A stretch of 64,000 nucleotides of DNA from Streptomyces thermodiastaticus (GCF_014656135.1 NZ_BNBV01000001.1:310001-374000); one strand, 5' to 3'; numbered from the stretch's first letter, positions 43,191-52,644 are shown. The notes: generated by a model not told the origin, from the letters alone. Translations and numbers: made by a program.

Positions 43191-43817
43191 TCAGGACCGC
43201 CGGCGCCGGCGGCGTCGTACGACGTGCCGGGTGATCAGGGCGGCGACGAGCACACCGAGCGCCGCCAGCACGTACTTCTCGTAGTGCTCGACGGCGGCGT
43301 AGACGGTGTCGATGTGCGAGCCCGCGACGTAGGCGAGCGTGACCCACAGGCCCACCCACAGGGCCGCGCCGAGCGCGTTGCAGGCGAGGAACCGCAGCCA
43401 GTGCATGCCGGTGGTGCCGGCGATGATGCCGTTGGCCTGGCGCAGTCCCTCGACGAAGCGGGCGACGGTGACGATCTTGCCGCCGTGCCGGAGGAAGAAC
43501 CGCTCCGCTCGCTCGAACCGCTCCGGGGTGAGGAACACGTACCGGCCCCAGCGGTGGACGAAGGCGCGGCCGCCGAGGCGGCCGATGAGATAGCCGATGT
43601 TGTCGCCGAGGACGGCGGCGAGGAACCCGATCAGTGCCACGGCGACGACGTTCAGCTCGCCCGCCCCGGCGTACACTCCCGCCGCGATGAGGATGGTCTC
43701 GCCGGGCGCCGGGATCCCGAAGTCCTCCACGAGGACGACGCCGCCCACCGCCCAGTAGCCGTAGGAGGTGAGCAGCGGCGCCAGGTGCTCGAACGGGCCC
43801 GGCAGCGGAGGGGGCAT
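43191..43817 (-). CDS. DedA family membrane protein
   Basis: A 208-residue DedA/VTT-domain protein, a family implicated in undecaprenyl phosphate or phospholipid flipping. Hallmarks are EDFGIPAPGETILIAAGVYAG, GDNIGYLIGRLGGR, and the FVEGLRQANGIIAGTTGM re-entrant segment with the conserved Arg. It ends in a poly-Arg cytoplasmic tail. A GGTGGGGG run precedes the ATG. Neighbours give no functional hint. Confidence 0.9.
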   Translation of the reverse strand: MPPPLPGPFEHLAPLLTSYGYWAVGGVVLVEDFGIPAPGETILIAAGVYAGAGELNVVAVALIGFLAAVLGDNIGYLIGRLGGRAFVHRWGRYVFLTPERFERAERFFLRHGGKIVTVARFVEGLRQANGIIAGTTGMHWLRFLACNALGAALWVGLWVTLAYVAGSHIDTVYAAVEHYEKYVLAALGVLVAALITRHVVRRRRRRRS

Positions 43818-43915
43818 GTCCCCCACCGTACGGCGTCGGCCTCGGGCCCGTCGTGACAGCGGCGCCGAGGGGAGGGCCGGGACGCCGTGAGGTTGGCGCC
43901 CGAGGGGCCGGTTCG

Positions 43916-45031
43916 TCAGGCGCGGACGCCGCCGCCCAGGGCGAGGGCCGCGAACGTCGCGAGCCAGTGGTCCGTGGTGAAGTCGCCCGAGGTGGTGGCG
44001 GGCAGTCCGGCCGCCAGATTGGCCGTGGCCGCGGCGGTGAGGACGGGGATGCGCGGATCGTCCTGCGGCAGCGCGCCGGCGAGGGCGCGCAGCGCGGCGG
44101 CGCGGCTGAGGCACAGGCCGAGCAGGTGTCCGATCTGCGGGTCCGCCGTGTCCGAGATCCGCGGGGGCGGCAGGAACTCGACGGGGTCCCGCAGTTCGGG
44201 CAGGAACCGGTCCAGCCAGTCGGCGAACTCCCGTGGGGGCAGCACGCGCCGCACCGCGTCGGCCTCGCACAGCAGCGGCGAGAGAAAGTCCTGCCCGGAG
44301 GGTTCCCAGCGGGTGGCGGCGCCCTGGTCGGTCAGGTACCAGGTGCGGATCCTGTCCGCTATCGGGGTCACCAGCTGCGGCTGTCCGGCCCGTTCGGCGC
44401 TGTCCAGGACCAGGCCGAGGGCGAAGGCGCTGTTGGCGTGGGTGCCGTGCCGGACCGGGTAGGTGGCCTTCGGCAGCCAGGCGAGCAGCAGCTCCGCGAC
44501 GGTGGCGGCGGCGGGGACGAGTGCGGTGTGCCAGCGCCGGGCCGCGTCGCGGACGGAGTTCCGCACGGGGGCGTCGCGCCCCTCCTCACCGCTGAGCGCG
44601 GCGCTCTCGGCGGTGAGGGCCAGCAGCCACGCCCAGCCGTAGGGCCGCTCGAACCAGGGGTGGGCGCGCAGATAGGCGGCCTCCGCGGACAGGGACGCGG
44701 CGGTCAGATGGGAGTCCAGGGTGCGGACGGTCTCCTCCCGCAGGGCGGCCGACCGCTCCTGCTCGCCGCCGTCGTCCCAGGGCAGCCGCAGCAGACGCAG
44801 CAGCAGCCAGTGCATGTGGACGCTGGAGTGCCAGTCATAGGCGCCGTAGAAGGCGGGGTGCAGGGTGCGGGGCGGGACGAGTTCGTGCGGGCCGGCCAGC
44901 AGGTGGGCGGGCGCGTTGGGGTACTCGCGGGTGATGTTGGCCAGGGCCACCTCGGCGAAACGCGAGGCGCGGGCCGCAAGCCGCCGGTCCCCGTCGGGCG
45001 GGGTGTCCGGAGTGCCGCTGGGCGTGCTCAA
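43916..45031 (-). CDS. DUF2891 protein coupled to pyroglutamyl peptidase
   Basis: A 371-residue protein of unknown function. It starts at TTG (45031) behind a GGAGGAG site, and that TTGA overlaps the stop of pcp. The sequence is an alpha-helical repeat-like array, with conserved patches [48 protein letters not shown] and [15 protein letters not shown], consistent with an alpha/alpha-barrel like that of glycosidases. His/Asp/Trp clusters suggest an enzyme. The operon implies a role in 5-oxoproline or pyroglutamyl compounds. Confidence 0.85.
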   Translation of the reverse strand: MSTPSGTPDTPPDGDRRLAARASRFAEVALANITREYPNAPAHLLAGPHELVPPRTLHPAFYGAYDWHSSVHMHWLLLRLLRLPWDDGGEQERSAALREETVRTLDSHLTAASLSAEAAYLRAHPWFERPYGWAWLLALTAESAALSGEEGRDAPVRNSVRDAARRWHTALVPAAATVAELLLAWLPKATYPVRHGTHANSAFALGLVLDSAERAGQPQLVTPIADRIRTWYLTDQGAATRWEPSGQDFLSPLLCEADAVRRVLPPREFADWLDRFLPELRDPVEFLPPPRISDTADPQIGHLLGLCLSRAAALRALAGALPQDDPRIPVLTAAATANLAAGLPATTSGDFTTDHWLATFAALALGGGVRA

Positions 45032-45747
45032 TGGGTGGCTCCTCCGGTGACGCGGATGTCGGTGGTGGTGCGGGCGGCGGTGGCGAGGATCGCGGACAGG
45101 CCCCGCACGGCATCCGGCACGGACAGCGACGGCGGGACGGGGCTGAGCGCCGCCGCCTGCTCGGGGCTGTAGGGGACGTGGACGAAGCCGCCGCGTATGC
45201 CGGGGCGCTCGGTGGCGAGCAGGTGGGCCAGCCCGTAGAAGACGTGGTTGCACACGAAGGTGCCCGCGGTCTGGGAGACGGAGGCGGGGACGCCGGCGGC
45301 ACGGGCGGCGGCGACGCAGGCCTTCATCGGCAGGGTGCTGAAGTAGGCGGCGGGGCCGCCGGGCACGACGGGTTCGTCGACGGGCTGCCGGCCGGCGTTG
45401 TCGGGGATGCGGGCGTCGTCCACGTTGATCGCGACGCGTTCGACGGTCAGGTCGGGGCGTCCGCCGGCCTGGCCGAGGCTGACGACCAGTGCGAGGTCCT
45501 CTCCGGCGGCGTCGACGGCGGCGCGCAGTTCCTCCAGGGCGGTGCCGAAGACGCAGCTGAGGCGGACGGCGGTGACGTCGAGCCCGGCCGGCGGCTGGGC
45601 CGCGAGCTGTTCGGCGGCCTGCCAGGACGGGTTGATGCTCTCCCCGCCGAACGGTTCGAAGCCGGTGACCAGGACCTTGACGGTACCGCCGGGTGTGCCG
45701 GAGGCCGTGTTCTGCGGGGCGGGTGCGGTGGGGGTGGTGTCGGTCAT
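45028..45747 (-). CDS. pcp: Pyroglutamyl-peptidase I
   Basis: Removes N-terminal pyroglutamate (5-oxoproline) from peptides. The triad is E103 (TVERVAIN), C166 ([11 protein letters not shown]) and H190 (FVHVPYSP), with spacing identical to the classic E81/C144/H168. At 239 residues it has a 20-residue Thr/Pro-rich N-terminal extension. It lies 11 bases after the DUF979 gene and is coupled to the DUF2891 gene, so it belongs to the 5-oxoproline operon and would release the substrate used by PxpABC. Confidence 0.95.
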   Translation of the reverse strand: MTDTTPTAPAPQNTASGTPGGTVKVLVTGFEPFGGESINPSWQAAEQLAAQPPAGLDVTAVRLSCVFGTALEELRAAVDAAGEDLALVVSLGQAGGRPDLTVERVAINVDDARIPDNAGRQPVDEPVVPGGPAAYFSTLPMKACVAAARAAGVPASVSQTAGTFVCNHVFYGLAHLLATERPGIRGGFVHVPYSPEQAAALSPVPPSLSVPDAVRGLSAILATAARTTTDIRVTGGATH

Positions 45748-45758
45748 GCGGGCGCCGC

Positions 45759-46727
45759 CTAGAGAGCGAAGAGGTAGATGATGAGGATGTTGCAGATCAA
45801 CAGGATCCCGGCCGTGGGTATCTGCGCCTTGATGGGCCCGTACTGGTCCTTCAGCTCCAGCAGTGCGGCCGGGACGAGGTTGAAGTTGGCCGCCATGGGG
45901 GTGCACAGCGTGCCGCAGAACCCGGCGAGCATGCCCACCGCGAGGACGGCGGGCGGGTTGCCGTGCATCTGCTCGATCAGCACCGGCCAGCCGACGGCGG
46001 CGGTCATCACGGGGAAGGCCGCGAAGGCGTTGCCCATGATGACGGTGAAGACGAACATGCCCACGCAGTACAGGGCGACGGCGGCGAGCTTCTGACCGTC
46101 CGGCAGCACGGCTTCGGTGATCTTGCCGACCTGGGTGCCGACCCCGGCCGCCTGGAAGATGGCGCCCATCACGGTCAGCATCTGCGGCAGCACCAGGGCC
46201 CAGCCCATGGACTCCAGCAGGCCGCGTCCGGCGTGCAGCGGCACGCTGATCCGGCGCTCGCGCAGCACCCACATGCCCACGCCGAGCGCGACGACGGCGC
46301 CCACGCCCAGGCCGAGGATGGTCTCGCTGCCCTTCTCCAGCAGCGGATGGCCGCCGAAGTCGAACTTCGGCACCACGACCGCGCAGATCATGGCGACCAG
46401 CGGGATGGTCAGGGCGGGGATGAACAGCTTGTTCCCGAAGCGCCCGGCGAGCCGGACGCGTTCGCTCTCGCCGGTGGTGCGCGGTGTGCCCTTGCCGGTC
46501 AGGTTGAAGCCGCCGAGGCAGATCAGCACCAGGACGGCGACGCCGAGCGGTTCGGCCGGCAGGGACTTGTCGTTGACTCCGGTGCTGTAGAAGAAGCACA
46601 GGCCCAGCAGGCCCCAGAACGCGCTGGTGCCGAAGCGCTTGGGGTTGCTGCGGTCGAAGAACATCTGAACGGCCATCACCACGAAGACGAGGCCGACCAG
46701 CCAGAAGAACCATTCAGCCTTGATCAC
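45759..46727 (-). CDS. DUF979 membrane protein, putative 5-oxoproline transporter subunit
   Basis: A 322-residue protein with about nine transmembrane helices ([19 protein letters not shown] ... [15 protein letters not shown]). The GTG start overlaps the DUF969 stop (GTGA). DUF969 and DUF979 occur together and cluster with 5-oxoprolinase genes in many bacteria; they are thought to form one transporter. The small-residue motif [19 protein letters not shown] and the CTPMAANFN stretch resemble paired half sites of anion transporters. Confidence 0.88.
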   Translation of the reverse strand: MIKAEWFFWLVGLVFVVMAVQMFFDRSNPKRFGTSAFWGLLGLCFFYSTGVNDKSLPAEPLGVAVLVLICLGGFNLTGKGTPRTTGESERVRLAGRFGNKLFIPALTIPLVAMICAVVVPKFDFGGHPLLEKGSETILGLGVGAVVALGVGMWVLRERRISVPLHAGRGLLESMGWALVLPQMLTVMGAIFQAAGVGTQVGKITEAVLPDGQKLAAVALYCVGMFVFTVIMGNAFAAFPVMTAAVGWPVLIEQMHGNPPAVLAVGMLAGFCGTLCTPMAANFNLVPAALLELKDQYGPIKAQIPTAGILLICNILIIYLFAL

Positions 46728-47476
46728 TTGACGGACCGCCCCTTCTCGGTGCCGCGGCTGTGCGCGTCCTCGTGCTCGACGGCCATCTGCGCGTTCACGG
46801 TGACCAGTTCACGTTCCAGCGTGCGGTCCAGGCGCAGCAGCCGTCCGCCGTGGACGAGGAAGGCGCACACGGCCGTGGGGATGGCCCACAGCGCGAGGTG
46901 CAGCGGTTCCAGGTGCGTGTGGTAGGTGCTGTTGACCAGTCCGGTGATCAGCAGGATGGAGCCGATGGCGAGGAAGCAGTCCTCGCCGAAGAAGACCCCG
47001 ACGGTGTCGGCGCCCGCGGCGTGTGCGCGCACCTTCTCCCGGATCTTCTCGGGCAGCGGCTGTCCGTTGTTGCGGCGCTCGGCGGCTGCCTCCGCCATCG
47101 GCGCGATCATCGGCCGCACGCTCTGCGCGGGACCGCCGATGGTCTGCAGGCCGACGGCCGCGGTGAGCTGACGCACCAGCAGGTACAGCGTCAGGAAACG
47201 GCCGGTGGTCAGCTTGCTGCCGAGTTTGGCGATGAGCGTACGGGCCTGCTGCTGGAGGCCGTTGCGCTCCAGCAGGCCGATGACGGGCAGCGTGATGGCG
47301 AAGATCGTCACCGAGCGGCTGGAGGCGAAGCTCTCGCCGAACGTCCGCAGGATCTCCAGCGGGGAGAGTCTGCCCAGCAGCCCGGTGACGATCCCGGCCA
47401 CGCCCACGACCAGCAGCGGGTTGCGGCGTGTCGCGAAGCCGAGGACCACCACGAGGACACCGAGGAGAACGATCAT
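46724..47476 (-). CDS. DUF969 membrane protein, putative 5-oxoproline transporter subunit
   Basis: A 250-residue polytopic protein (MIVLLGVLVVVLGFATRRNP, six or so helices) ending in a charged cytoplasmic tail. Signature segments are FAITLPVIGLLERNGLQQQA and GLQTIGGPAQSVRPMIAPMA. It is the first gene of the minus-strand operon DUF969-DUF979-pcp-DUF2891, with a strong GGGAGGAGG ribosome site. Its promoter and operator lie at 47515-47544. Confidence 0.88.
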   Translation of the reverse strand: MIVLLGVLVVVLGFATRRNPLLVVGVAGIVTGLLGRLSPLEILRTFGESFASSRSVTIFAITLPVIGLLERNGLQQQARTLIAKLGSKLTTGRFLTLYLLVRQLTAAVGLQTIGGPAQSVRPMIAPMAEAAAERRNNGQPLPEKIREKVRAHAAGADTVGVFFGEDCFLAIGSILLITGLVNSTYHTHLEPLHLALWAIPTAVCAFLVHGGRLLRLDRTLERELVTVNAQMAVEHEDAHSRGTEKGRSVK

Positions 47477-47514
47477 GCCGCCTCCTCCCTTCCGGGTTGG
47501 CTGAATTCCTCGGC

Positions 47515-47544
47515 AGGCTAGAGGCTTGTTGAACAATCCCACAA
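47515..47544 (-). promoter_or_regulatory. Promoter of the DUF969 operon with internal operator
   Basis: On the minus strand TTGTGG (47544 to 47539), 18-bp spacer, TAGCCT (47520 to 47515). The spacer contains TTGTTGAACAA (47526-47536), a perfect palindrome matching the GntR/FadR-type half sites TNGT and ACNA. Confidence 0.7.
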
Positions 47545-47667
47545 GGGTGACCAACCCCACTCTCACGATCCTTGACCAGGAGGGGGAGACGGTCCGCCGC
47601 AGGTGACACGGCGTCTTGCCCGGGAGAGAAGGGGGCCGCTCGGACTCCCGCTCGACCGACAAGCATC

Positions 47668-47697
47668 TTGCAGGATCGTTGAACGATCGCATACGTT
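47668..47697 (+). promoter_or_regulatory. Promoter of pxpABC with internal operator, leaderless
   Basis: TTGCAG (47668-47673), 18-bp spacer, TACGTT (47692-47697), ending 7 bases before the ATG, so the transcript is probably leaderless. The spacer holds GATCGTTGAACGATC (47674-47688), a perfect palindrome sharing the TNGTTGAACNA core with the opposite promoter; the two core centres are 150 bp apart. Confidence 0.72.
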
Positions 47698-47704
47698 GCG
47701 CGGA

Positions 47705-48481
47705 ATGAACGCGACGATCGACCTCAACGCCGACCTCGGTGAGGGCTTCGGCCACTGGCGGCTCACCGACGACGAGGCTTTGCTCACCTCGGTCACCAGT
47801 GCCAACGTCGCCTGCGGCTTCCACGCCGGCGATCCCGCCACCATGCGCCGCGTGTGCGAGCTGGCCGCCGAACACGGGGTGCGCATCGGCGCCCAGGTCT
47901 CCTACCGGGACCTGGCCGGATTCGGTCGTCGCGCCATGGACGTGCCCGCCGCCGAGCTGACCGCCGAAGTGGCCTACCAGATAGGCGCGCTGGACGTCTT
48001 CGCGCGCGCCGCGGGCACCGCCGTGGCCTACGTCAAGCCGCACGGCGCCCTGTACAACCGCGCGGTGCACGACGCCGAGCAGGCCGCCGCGGTGGTCGCC
48101 GGGGTCCGGCTGGCCGGTGACGCCGCGGGCGGGGAGCCGCTGCCGGTGCTCGGACTGCCCGGCTCTCGGCTGCTGGCGGCGGCGGCCGAGGCCGGACTGC
48201 CCACCGTCGAGGAGGCGTTCGCCGACCGCGCCTACCGGCCGGACGGCACCCTGGTGCCGCGCGGCGAGCCGGGTGCCGTGCTCCACGACCCCGAGCAGGT
48301 GGTGGCCCGGTCGGTGCGGCTGGCCCGGGACGGGGAGATCGTGGCCGCCGACGGGCAGGTGCTGCGCTCCGGCGCCCGGTCGCTGTGCGTGCACGGCGAC
48401 ACCCCCGCGGCCGCGCTGCTGGCCCGCCGGGTGCGCGAGGAGCTGGAGTCGGCCGGCATCACGGTCAAGGCGTTCGCATGA
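47705..48481 (+). CDS. pxpA: 5-oxoprolinase subunit A (LamB/YcsF family)
   Basis: With PxpB and PxpC, cleaves 5-oxoproline to glutamate using ATP. The 258-residue protein starts IDLNADLGEGFGHWR, the family signature, and contains ANVACGFHAGDPATM, IGAQVSYRDLAGFGRR, YVKPHGALYN and the C-terminal SLCVHGDTPAA. The start follows the -10 directly without a ribosome site. The stop overlaps the pxpB start (ATGA). First gene of the plus-strand half of the 5-oxoproline island. Confidence 0.95.
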   Translation: MNATIDLNADLGEGFGHWRLTDDEALLTSVTSANVACGFHAGDPATMRRVCELAAEHGVRIGAQVSYRDLAGFGRRAMDVPAAELTAEVAYQIGALDVFARAAGTAVAYVKPHGALYNRAVHDAEQAAAVVAGVRLAGDAAGGEPLPVLGLPGSRLLAAAAEAGLPTVEEAFADRAYRPDGTLVPRGEPGAVLHDPEQVVARSVRLARDGEIVAADGQVLRSGARSLCVHGDTPAAALLARRVREELESAGITVKAFA

Positions 48482-49254
48482 GCACCCCCGCCGCACGAGC
48501 CGCCGCCGGCGCCCCGGCGGCCGTGTCCGCGCCCGCCGACGGTTCCGCGGCCGGCACGGCCACACAGATTCCGCACCAGGCGGCCGCCGCCCGTCTCACC
48601 GTACGACCCGTGGGCACCGACGGACTGCTGATCGAACTTGACACCACCGAACGGACGGAGGCGCTCCACGCCGAGCTGCTGCGCCGCCGCGCCGCCGGCA
48701 CCCTGACGCCCGTCCGGGAGATCGTGCCGGGCGCCCGGACGGTCCTGCTCGACGGATTCGCCGCACCTCAGGCCGCCCGCCGGCTGGCCGCCGAGCTGCC
48801 CGGCTGGGAGGTGCCGCCGCTCACCGGCGGCGACACGGCCGTGGTCGAGATACCCGTCCGCTACGACGGCCCCGACCTGCCCGAGGTCGCCGCCCTGTGG
48901 GGGGTGCCCGAGGACGAGGTGGCCCGCATCCACGCGGCCACCGAATACCGTGTCGCCTTCTGCGGGTTCGCCCCCGGCTTCGGCTATCTCACCGGACTCG
49001 GCGAGCGCTACCACGTGCCGCGCCGGGCCACGCCCCGCACCCGGGTCCCGACCGGTGCCGTGGGGCTCGCCGGCGGCTACACCGGCATCTACCCGCGGTC
49101 CTCCCCGGGCGGCTGGCAGCTGATCGGCACGGCACCGGACACCGTGCTGTGGGACACCCGCCGCTGTCCCGCCGCGCTGCTGTCGCCGGGCACCCGGGTG
49201 CGGTTCGTGCCGCTCGACGGCGCCGAGAGCGCGGGGGGTGGCCATGGCGACTGA
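48478..49254 (+). CDS. pxpB: 5-oxoprolinase subunit B
   Basis: A 258-residue carboxyltransferase C/D-type subunit, paired with PxpC. An Ala-rich N-terminal extension of about 38 residues precedes the domain. Core motifs are IPVRYDGPDLPEVAALWG, FCGFAPGFGYLTGL, PRRATPRTRVPTGAVGLAG and GGWQLIGTAP. Coupled to pxpA by ATGA; its end overlaps the pxpC start by 11 bases. Confidence 0.94.
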   Translation: MSTPAARAAAGAPAAVSAPADGSAAGTATQIPHQAAAARLTVRPVGTDGLLIELDTTERTEALHAELLRRRAAGTLTPVREIVPGARTVLLDGFAAPQAARRLAAELPGWEVPPLTGGDTAVVEIPVRYDGPDLPEVAALWGVPEDEVARIHAATEYRVAFCGFAPGFGYLTGLGERYHVPRRATPRTRVPTGAVGLAGGYTGIYPRSSPGGWQLIGTAPDTVLWDTRRCPAALLSPGTRVRFVPLDGAESAGGGHGD

Positions 49255-50131
49255 GGCCCTGCACGTCGTACGGGCCGGGGCGCTGACCACGGTGCAGGAT
49301 CTCGGCCGTCCCGGGCACGCCCACCTCGGGGTGCCGCACTCCGGCGCCCTGGACCGGGCGGCGCACCGCCTCGCCAACCGGCTGCTCGGAAACCCGGAGA
49401 CCGCCGCCACGCTGGAGACCACCCTCACCGGCTGCGCGGTGCGCGCGCTGCGTCCCGTGCTCGCCGTGGTCACCGGCGCGCCCTGCCGGGTCACGGTCGA
49501 CGGGCGTCCGGCGGCCTGGGGCCAGCCGGTCCCGGTCCCGGCCGGTGCCGTGCTCGACGTCGGCGCGGCCACCCACGGGGTGCGCTCCTACGTGGGGTTC
49601 GCCGGCGGGGTGGAGGCCGAGGAGGTGCTCGGCAGCCGCGCCACCGACCTGCTCTCCGGGCTGGGCCCGGCCCCGCTGCGCGACGGCGACACCCTCGCGC
49701 TCGGTGCCGTCCCCCCGCGGGGACGTCCGGCCGCCGCGGACGCGGCGCCGTGGGTGGCGCCGCCGCGCGAACTGGTCCTGCCGGTGACGCTCGGCCCGCG
49801 GGACGACTGGTTCACCCCGCACGGGCTGCGCACGCTGTTCACCGGTGACTACCGGGTGTCCGCCGCCAGCAACCGCATCGGGCTGCGGCTGGAGGGGCCC
49901 GCGCTGGCCCGTGCCCGGGACGGGGAGCTGGCCAGTGAGGGCATGGTGCTGGGCGCGGTCCAGGTGCCCCCCGAGGGCCTCCCGGTGATCTTCCTGTCGG
50001 ATCATCCGACGACCGGCGGCTATCCCGTCGTCGGTGTCGTCCACCCGTCCGCGCTGGACGCGATGGCCCAGGCCCGCCCGGGCACACCGGTCCGCTTCAC
50101 TCCCATGGGCGGTACGCCCTCCGGCCGGTGA
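49244..50131 (+). CDS. pxpC: 5-oxoprolinase subunit C
   Basis: A 295-residue biotin-dependent carboxyltransferase-like subunit. The start ATG at 49244 is preferred because GGGGGGTGG precedes it; a GTG at 49238 would add two residues. Family motifs are TTVQDLGRPGHAHLGVPHSGALD, SYVGFAGGVEAEEVLGSRATD, NRIGLRLEGP, and the C-terminal FLSDHPTTGGYPVVGVV. Last gene of the pxp operon, converging on the YesL-like gene 50 bases away. Confidence 0.94.
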   Translation: MATEALHVVRAGALTTVQDLGRPGHAHLGVPHSGALDRAAHRLANRLLGNPETAATLETTLTGCAVRALRPVLAVVTGAPCRVTVDGRPAAWGQPVPVPAGAVLDVGAATHGVRSYVGFAGGVEAEEVLGSRATDLLSGLGPAPLRDGDTLALGAVPPRGRPAAADAAPWVAPPRELVLPVTLGPRDDWFTPHGLRTLFTGDYRVSAASNRIGLRLEGPALARARDGELASEGMVLGAVQVPPEGLPVIFLSDHPTTGGYPVVGVVHPSALDAMAQARPGTPVRFTPMGGTPSGR

Positions 50132-50181
50132 GGCACAGGCGGGCTGAGGAGCTGGGCGGGCATCCGCGGCGGCCGTGCTCT

Positions 50182-50802
50182 TCAGCCCCGCCGCGCGGCC
50201 GCCGGGCGGTCCCCCGCCCCGGTCGCCCGGCGCTCCACCGCCACCGCCGCCATCGTCAGCAGGCCCGGCAGGACGGGGATGAACCCGGGCACCTGAAGTG
50301 CGATCACGGCGACCACCACCAGGGCACCGGCCAGCAGCAGGGTGCCCCGCCAGTCGCGCGGCAGGCCGGCGGCCGCCTCGCCCAGCGCCTGCCGCCAGGG
50401 CAGTCCGGGCCGCCAGCGGGCCGCGCCGCGCAGGGCGGCCAGCACCACCAGGGCCAGCGCCGCCGCCACCAGCGGACCCATCACCCCGGCCCCGGGCGGC
50501 CCGGCGGCCAGCGCCAGCACGTCCAGCCCCACCACCGCGAGCACCACCACCGGTGCCAGCAGGGCCGACGGCTGCCGTACGGCGGCCGCCAGCACCGCCA
50601 GGAAGCGCCGCACGCTGGGGGTGCGCTCGTCCTCGACCCGTTCGCGCAGCAGCACCGCGCCCGCCCCCGCCGCGGCCAACGCGGTGACCACCGGCAGGGA
50701 CGCCACGCAGACGAGGACGCCGATCAGCAGCACGTCGGCCGGCAGGTCCAGACGGTGCAGCGCGCCGGCGCCGGATGCCCGGGAGTCGTCGTGTGCGGTC
50801 AT
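50182..50802 (-). CDS. YesL/DUF624-like membrane protein
   Basis: A 206-residue membrane protein with about five hydrophobic helices (VLLIGVLVCVASLPVVTALAAAG is characteristic of the YesL/DUF624 family) and a basic C-terminus. YesL-type genes commonly accompany carbohydrate ABC transporters for plant cell-wall sugars; here it is the last gene after two permeases, 10 bases downstream. Role unknown, perhaps assembly of the transporter. Confidence 0.75.
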   Translation of the reverse strand: MTAHDDSRASGAGALHRLDLPADVLLIGVLVCVASLPVVTALAAAGAGAVLLRERVEDERTPSVRRFLAVLAAAVRQPSALLAPVVVLAVVGLDVLALAAGPPGAGVMGPLVAAALALVVLAALRGAARWRPGLPWRQALGEAAAGLPRDWRGTLLLAGALVVVAVIALQVPGFIPVLPGLLTMAAVAVERRATGAGDRPAAARRG

Positions 50803-50812
50803 GTCCCCGCCC

Positions 50813-51691
50813 CTATCCCTTCAGGCCCGAGGTCGACACGCCCTCGACCAGGAAACGCTGAAAGGCCAGGAAGAACAGCCCGATCGGCACCAGCGCCAGC
50901 ACCGACATGGCGAACATCGGGCCGTACGCGGACTGGCTGCTCTGGTCCACGAAGATCTGCAGCGCCAGCGGCAGCGTGAACTTCGACGGGTCGTTCAGGT
51001 AGATGAGCTGGGTGAAGAAGTCGTTCCAGGTCCAGATGAAGGTGAAGATGGACGTGGTGATGACCGCCGGCCGCAGCAGCGGCAGGATGACGTACCAGAA
51101 GGTGCGGAAGGGTCCGCAGCCGTCGACGGTGGCCGTCTCGTCCAGCTCGCGCGGCAGCCCGCGGACGAACTGGACCATCAGGAAGACGAAGAACGCGTCG
51201 GTGGCCAGGAACTTCGGCAGGATCAGCGGCCAGAAGGAGTTCACCAGGCCGAGCTTGTGAAAGATGATGTACTGCGGGATGAGGACGACGTGCTGCGGCA
51301 GCATGATGGTGGAGATCATGAAGCCGAACAGCGGGCCGCGCCCCCGGAAGTGCAGCCGGCCGAAGGCGTAGGCGGCCAGCGAGCAGGACAGCACATTGCC
51401 CGCCACCGCACCGGCCGAGACCGCCAGCGAGTTGCCGAGGTACTGCCAGATGCTGTAGCCGGCCACTCCGCCGAACACCTGACGGTAGTTGTCGCCCGTG
51501 GCGTGCTCCGGCAGCAGCGCCAGGCGGGACAGCACCTCGTCGGCGGGTTTGAAGGAGGTGCTGACCAGCCAGATCACCGGATACAGCAGCACCAGCACCA
51601 CCACCGTCACGGCCACATGCCACAGCACGGACCGCACGGACCGCAGCCTGCGGACACCGGCCGCCGGCCGGACGGTCGCCTGGACGGTCAT
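50813..51691 (-). CDS. Carbohydrate ABC transporter permease (MalG-like)
   Basis: A 292-residue inner-membrane permease with six helices. The EAA loop that docks the ATPase reads ELDETATVDGCGPFRTFWYVILPLLRPA, where ETA replaces EAA. The C-terminal end FLVEGVSTSGLKG is typical of CUT1 permeases. Its start overlaps the preceding permease stop (ATGA). No ATPase gene is in the operon, so a shared MsiK-type ATPase is expected, as for other Streptomyces sugar importers. Confidence 0.93.
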   Translation of the reverse strand: MTVQATVRPAAGVRRLRSVRSVLWHVAVTVVVLVLLYPVIWLVSTSFKPADEVLSRLALLPEHATGDNYRQVFGGVAGYSIWQYLGNSLAVSAGAVAGNVLSCSLAAYAFGRLHFRGRGPLFGFMISTIMLPQHVVLIPQYIIFHKLGLVNSFWPLILPKFLATDAFFVFLMVQFVRGLPRELDETATVDGCGPFRTFWYVILPLLRPAVITTSIFTFIWTWNDFFTQLIYLNDPSKFTLPLALQIFVDQSSQSAYGPMFAMSVLALVPIGLFFLAFQRFLVEGVSTSGLKG

Positions 51692-52644
51692 CGCCTGCCC
51701 TCCCCCAGATAGAACACCCACCGGTTGGCTCCTCGGAACAGCAGGACGGTGATCAGGCCGACCACCACGAGCAGCACCCAGGCCATCGCCGAGGCGTAGC
51801 CCATCCGGAAGTCGGTGAACCCGCGCTGGTACAGGTACAGCGTGTACAGCAGCGTCGAGTCGCTCGGGCCGCCCCGGCCGCTGCTGATGATGAAAGCGCT
51901 GGTGAACGACTGGAAGGCGTGGATGGTCTCCAGCACCAGGTTGAACAGCAGCACCGGGGAGAGCATCGGCAGCGTCACCGCGACGAAGCGGCGCACCGGC
52001 CCGGCACCGTCCAGTGCCGCCGCCTCGTACAGCTCCTTCGGCACCTGCTTCAGGCCGGCCAGGAAGATCACCATGGGCGCGCCGAACTGCCACACGGCCA
52101 GCGCGATCACGGTCAGCAGCGCATAGCGCGGCTGGTCCACCATGCTGCCCACGTCGATGCCGAACACACCGAGCACCCGGCCGGCCACGCCGCCGTCGCC
52201 GTACATCGCCCGCCACACCAGTGCCACGCTGACGCTGGCGCCCAGCAGGGAGGGCGCGTAGAAGGCGGAACGGTAAAGGCCGGTGCCGCGCCGGCCGCGG
52301 TTCAGCAGCATCGCCACCGCAAGGGCCAGGCCCAGCTTCAGCGGCACCGACACCACCACGTACTCCAGCGTGGCCGTCACCGCGTGCCAGTAACGGTCGT
52401 CCTCGGTGAACATCCGGACGTAGTTGTCCAGGCCCACCCACCGAGGAGAGTCGAACAGGTCGTAGTCGGTGAACGACAGATACAGCGAGGCCAGCATCGG
52501 ACCCACCGTCAGCACCGTGGCCCCGACGATCCACGGCGACAGGAACACATACGCCGCGCCCTGGCCCCGGCGCCGTGACCTGCTGCGGGCCGCCGGCCGC
52601 GCGGTGACCTGCCGCGCGGGGCGGGTCAGTGCGGTGTTCGCCAT
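51688..52644 (-). CDS. Carbohydrate ABC transporter permease (MalF-like)
   Basis: A 318-residue permease with a basic N-terminal tail, then six helices. The EAA loop is ELYEAAALDGAGPVRRFVAVTLPMLSP. It is the second gene of the importer operon, after the binding lipoprotein (66 bases) and coupled to the second permease. An AAGGAAGGA ribosome site precedes the ATG. Confidence 0.93.
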   Translation of the reverse strand: MANTALTRPARQVTARPAARSRSRRRGQGAAYVFLSPWIVGATVLTVGPMLASLYLSFTDYDLFDSPRWVGLDNYVRMFTEDDRYWHAVTATLEYVVVSVPLKLGLALAVAMLLNRGRRGTGLYRSAFYAPSLLGASVSVALVWRAMYGDGGVAGRVLGVFGIDVGSMVDQPRYALLTVIALAVWQFGAPMVIFLAGLKQVPKELYEAAALDGAGPVRRFVAVTLPMLSPVLLFNLVLETIHAFQSFTSAFIISSGRGGPSDSTLLYTLYLYQRGFTDFRMGYASAMAWVLLVVVGLITVLLFRGANRWVFYLGEGRR

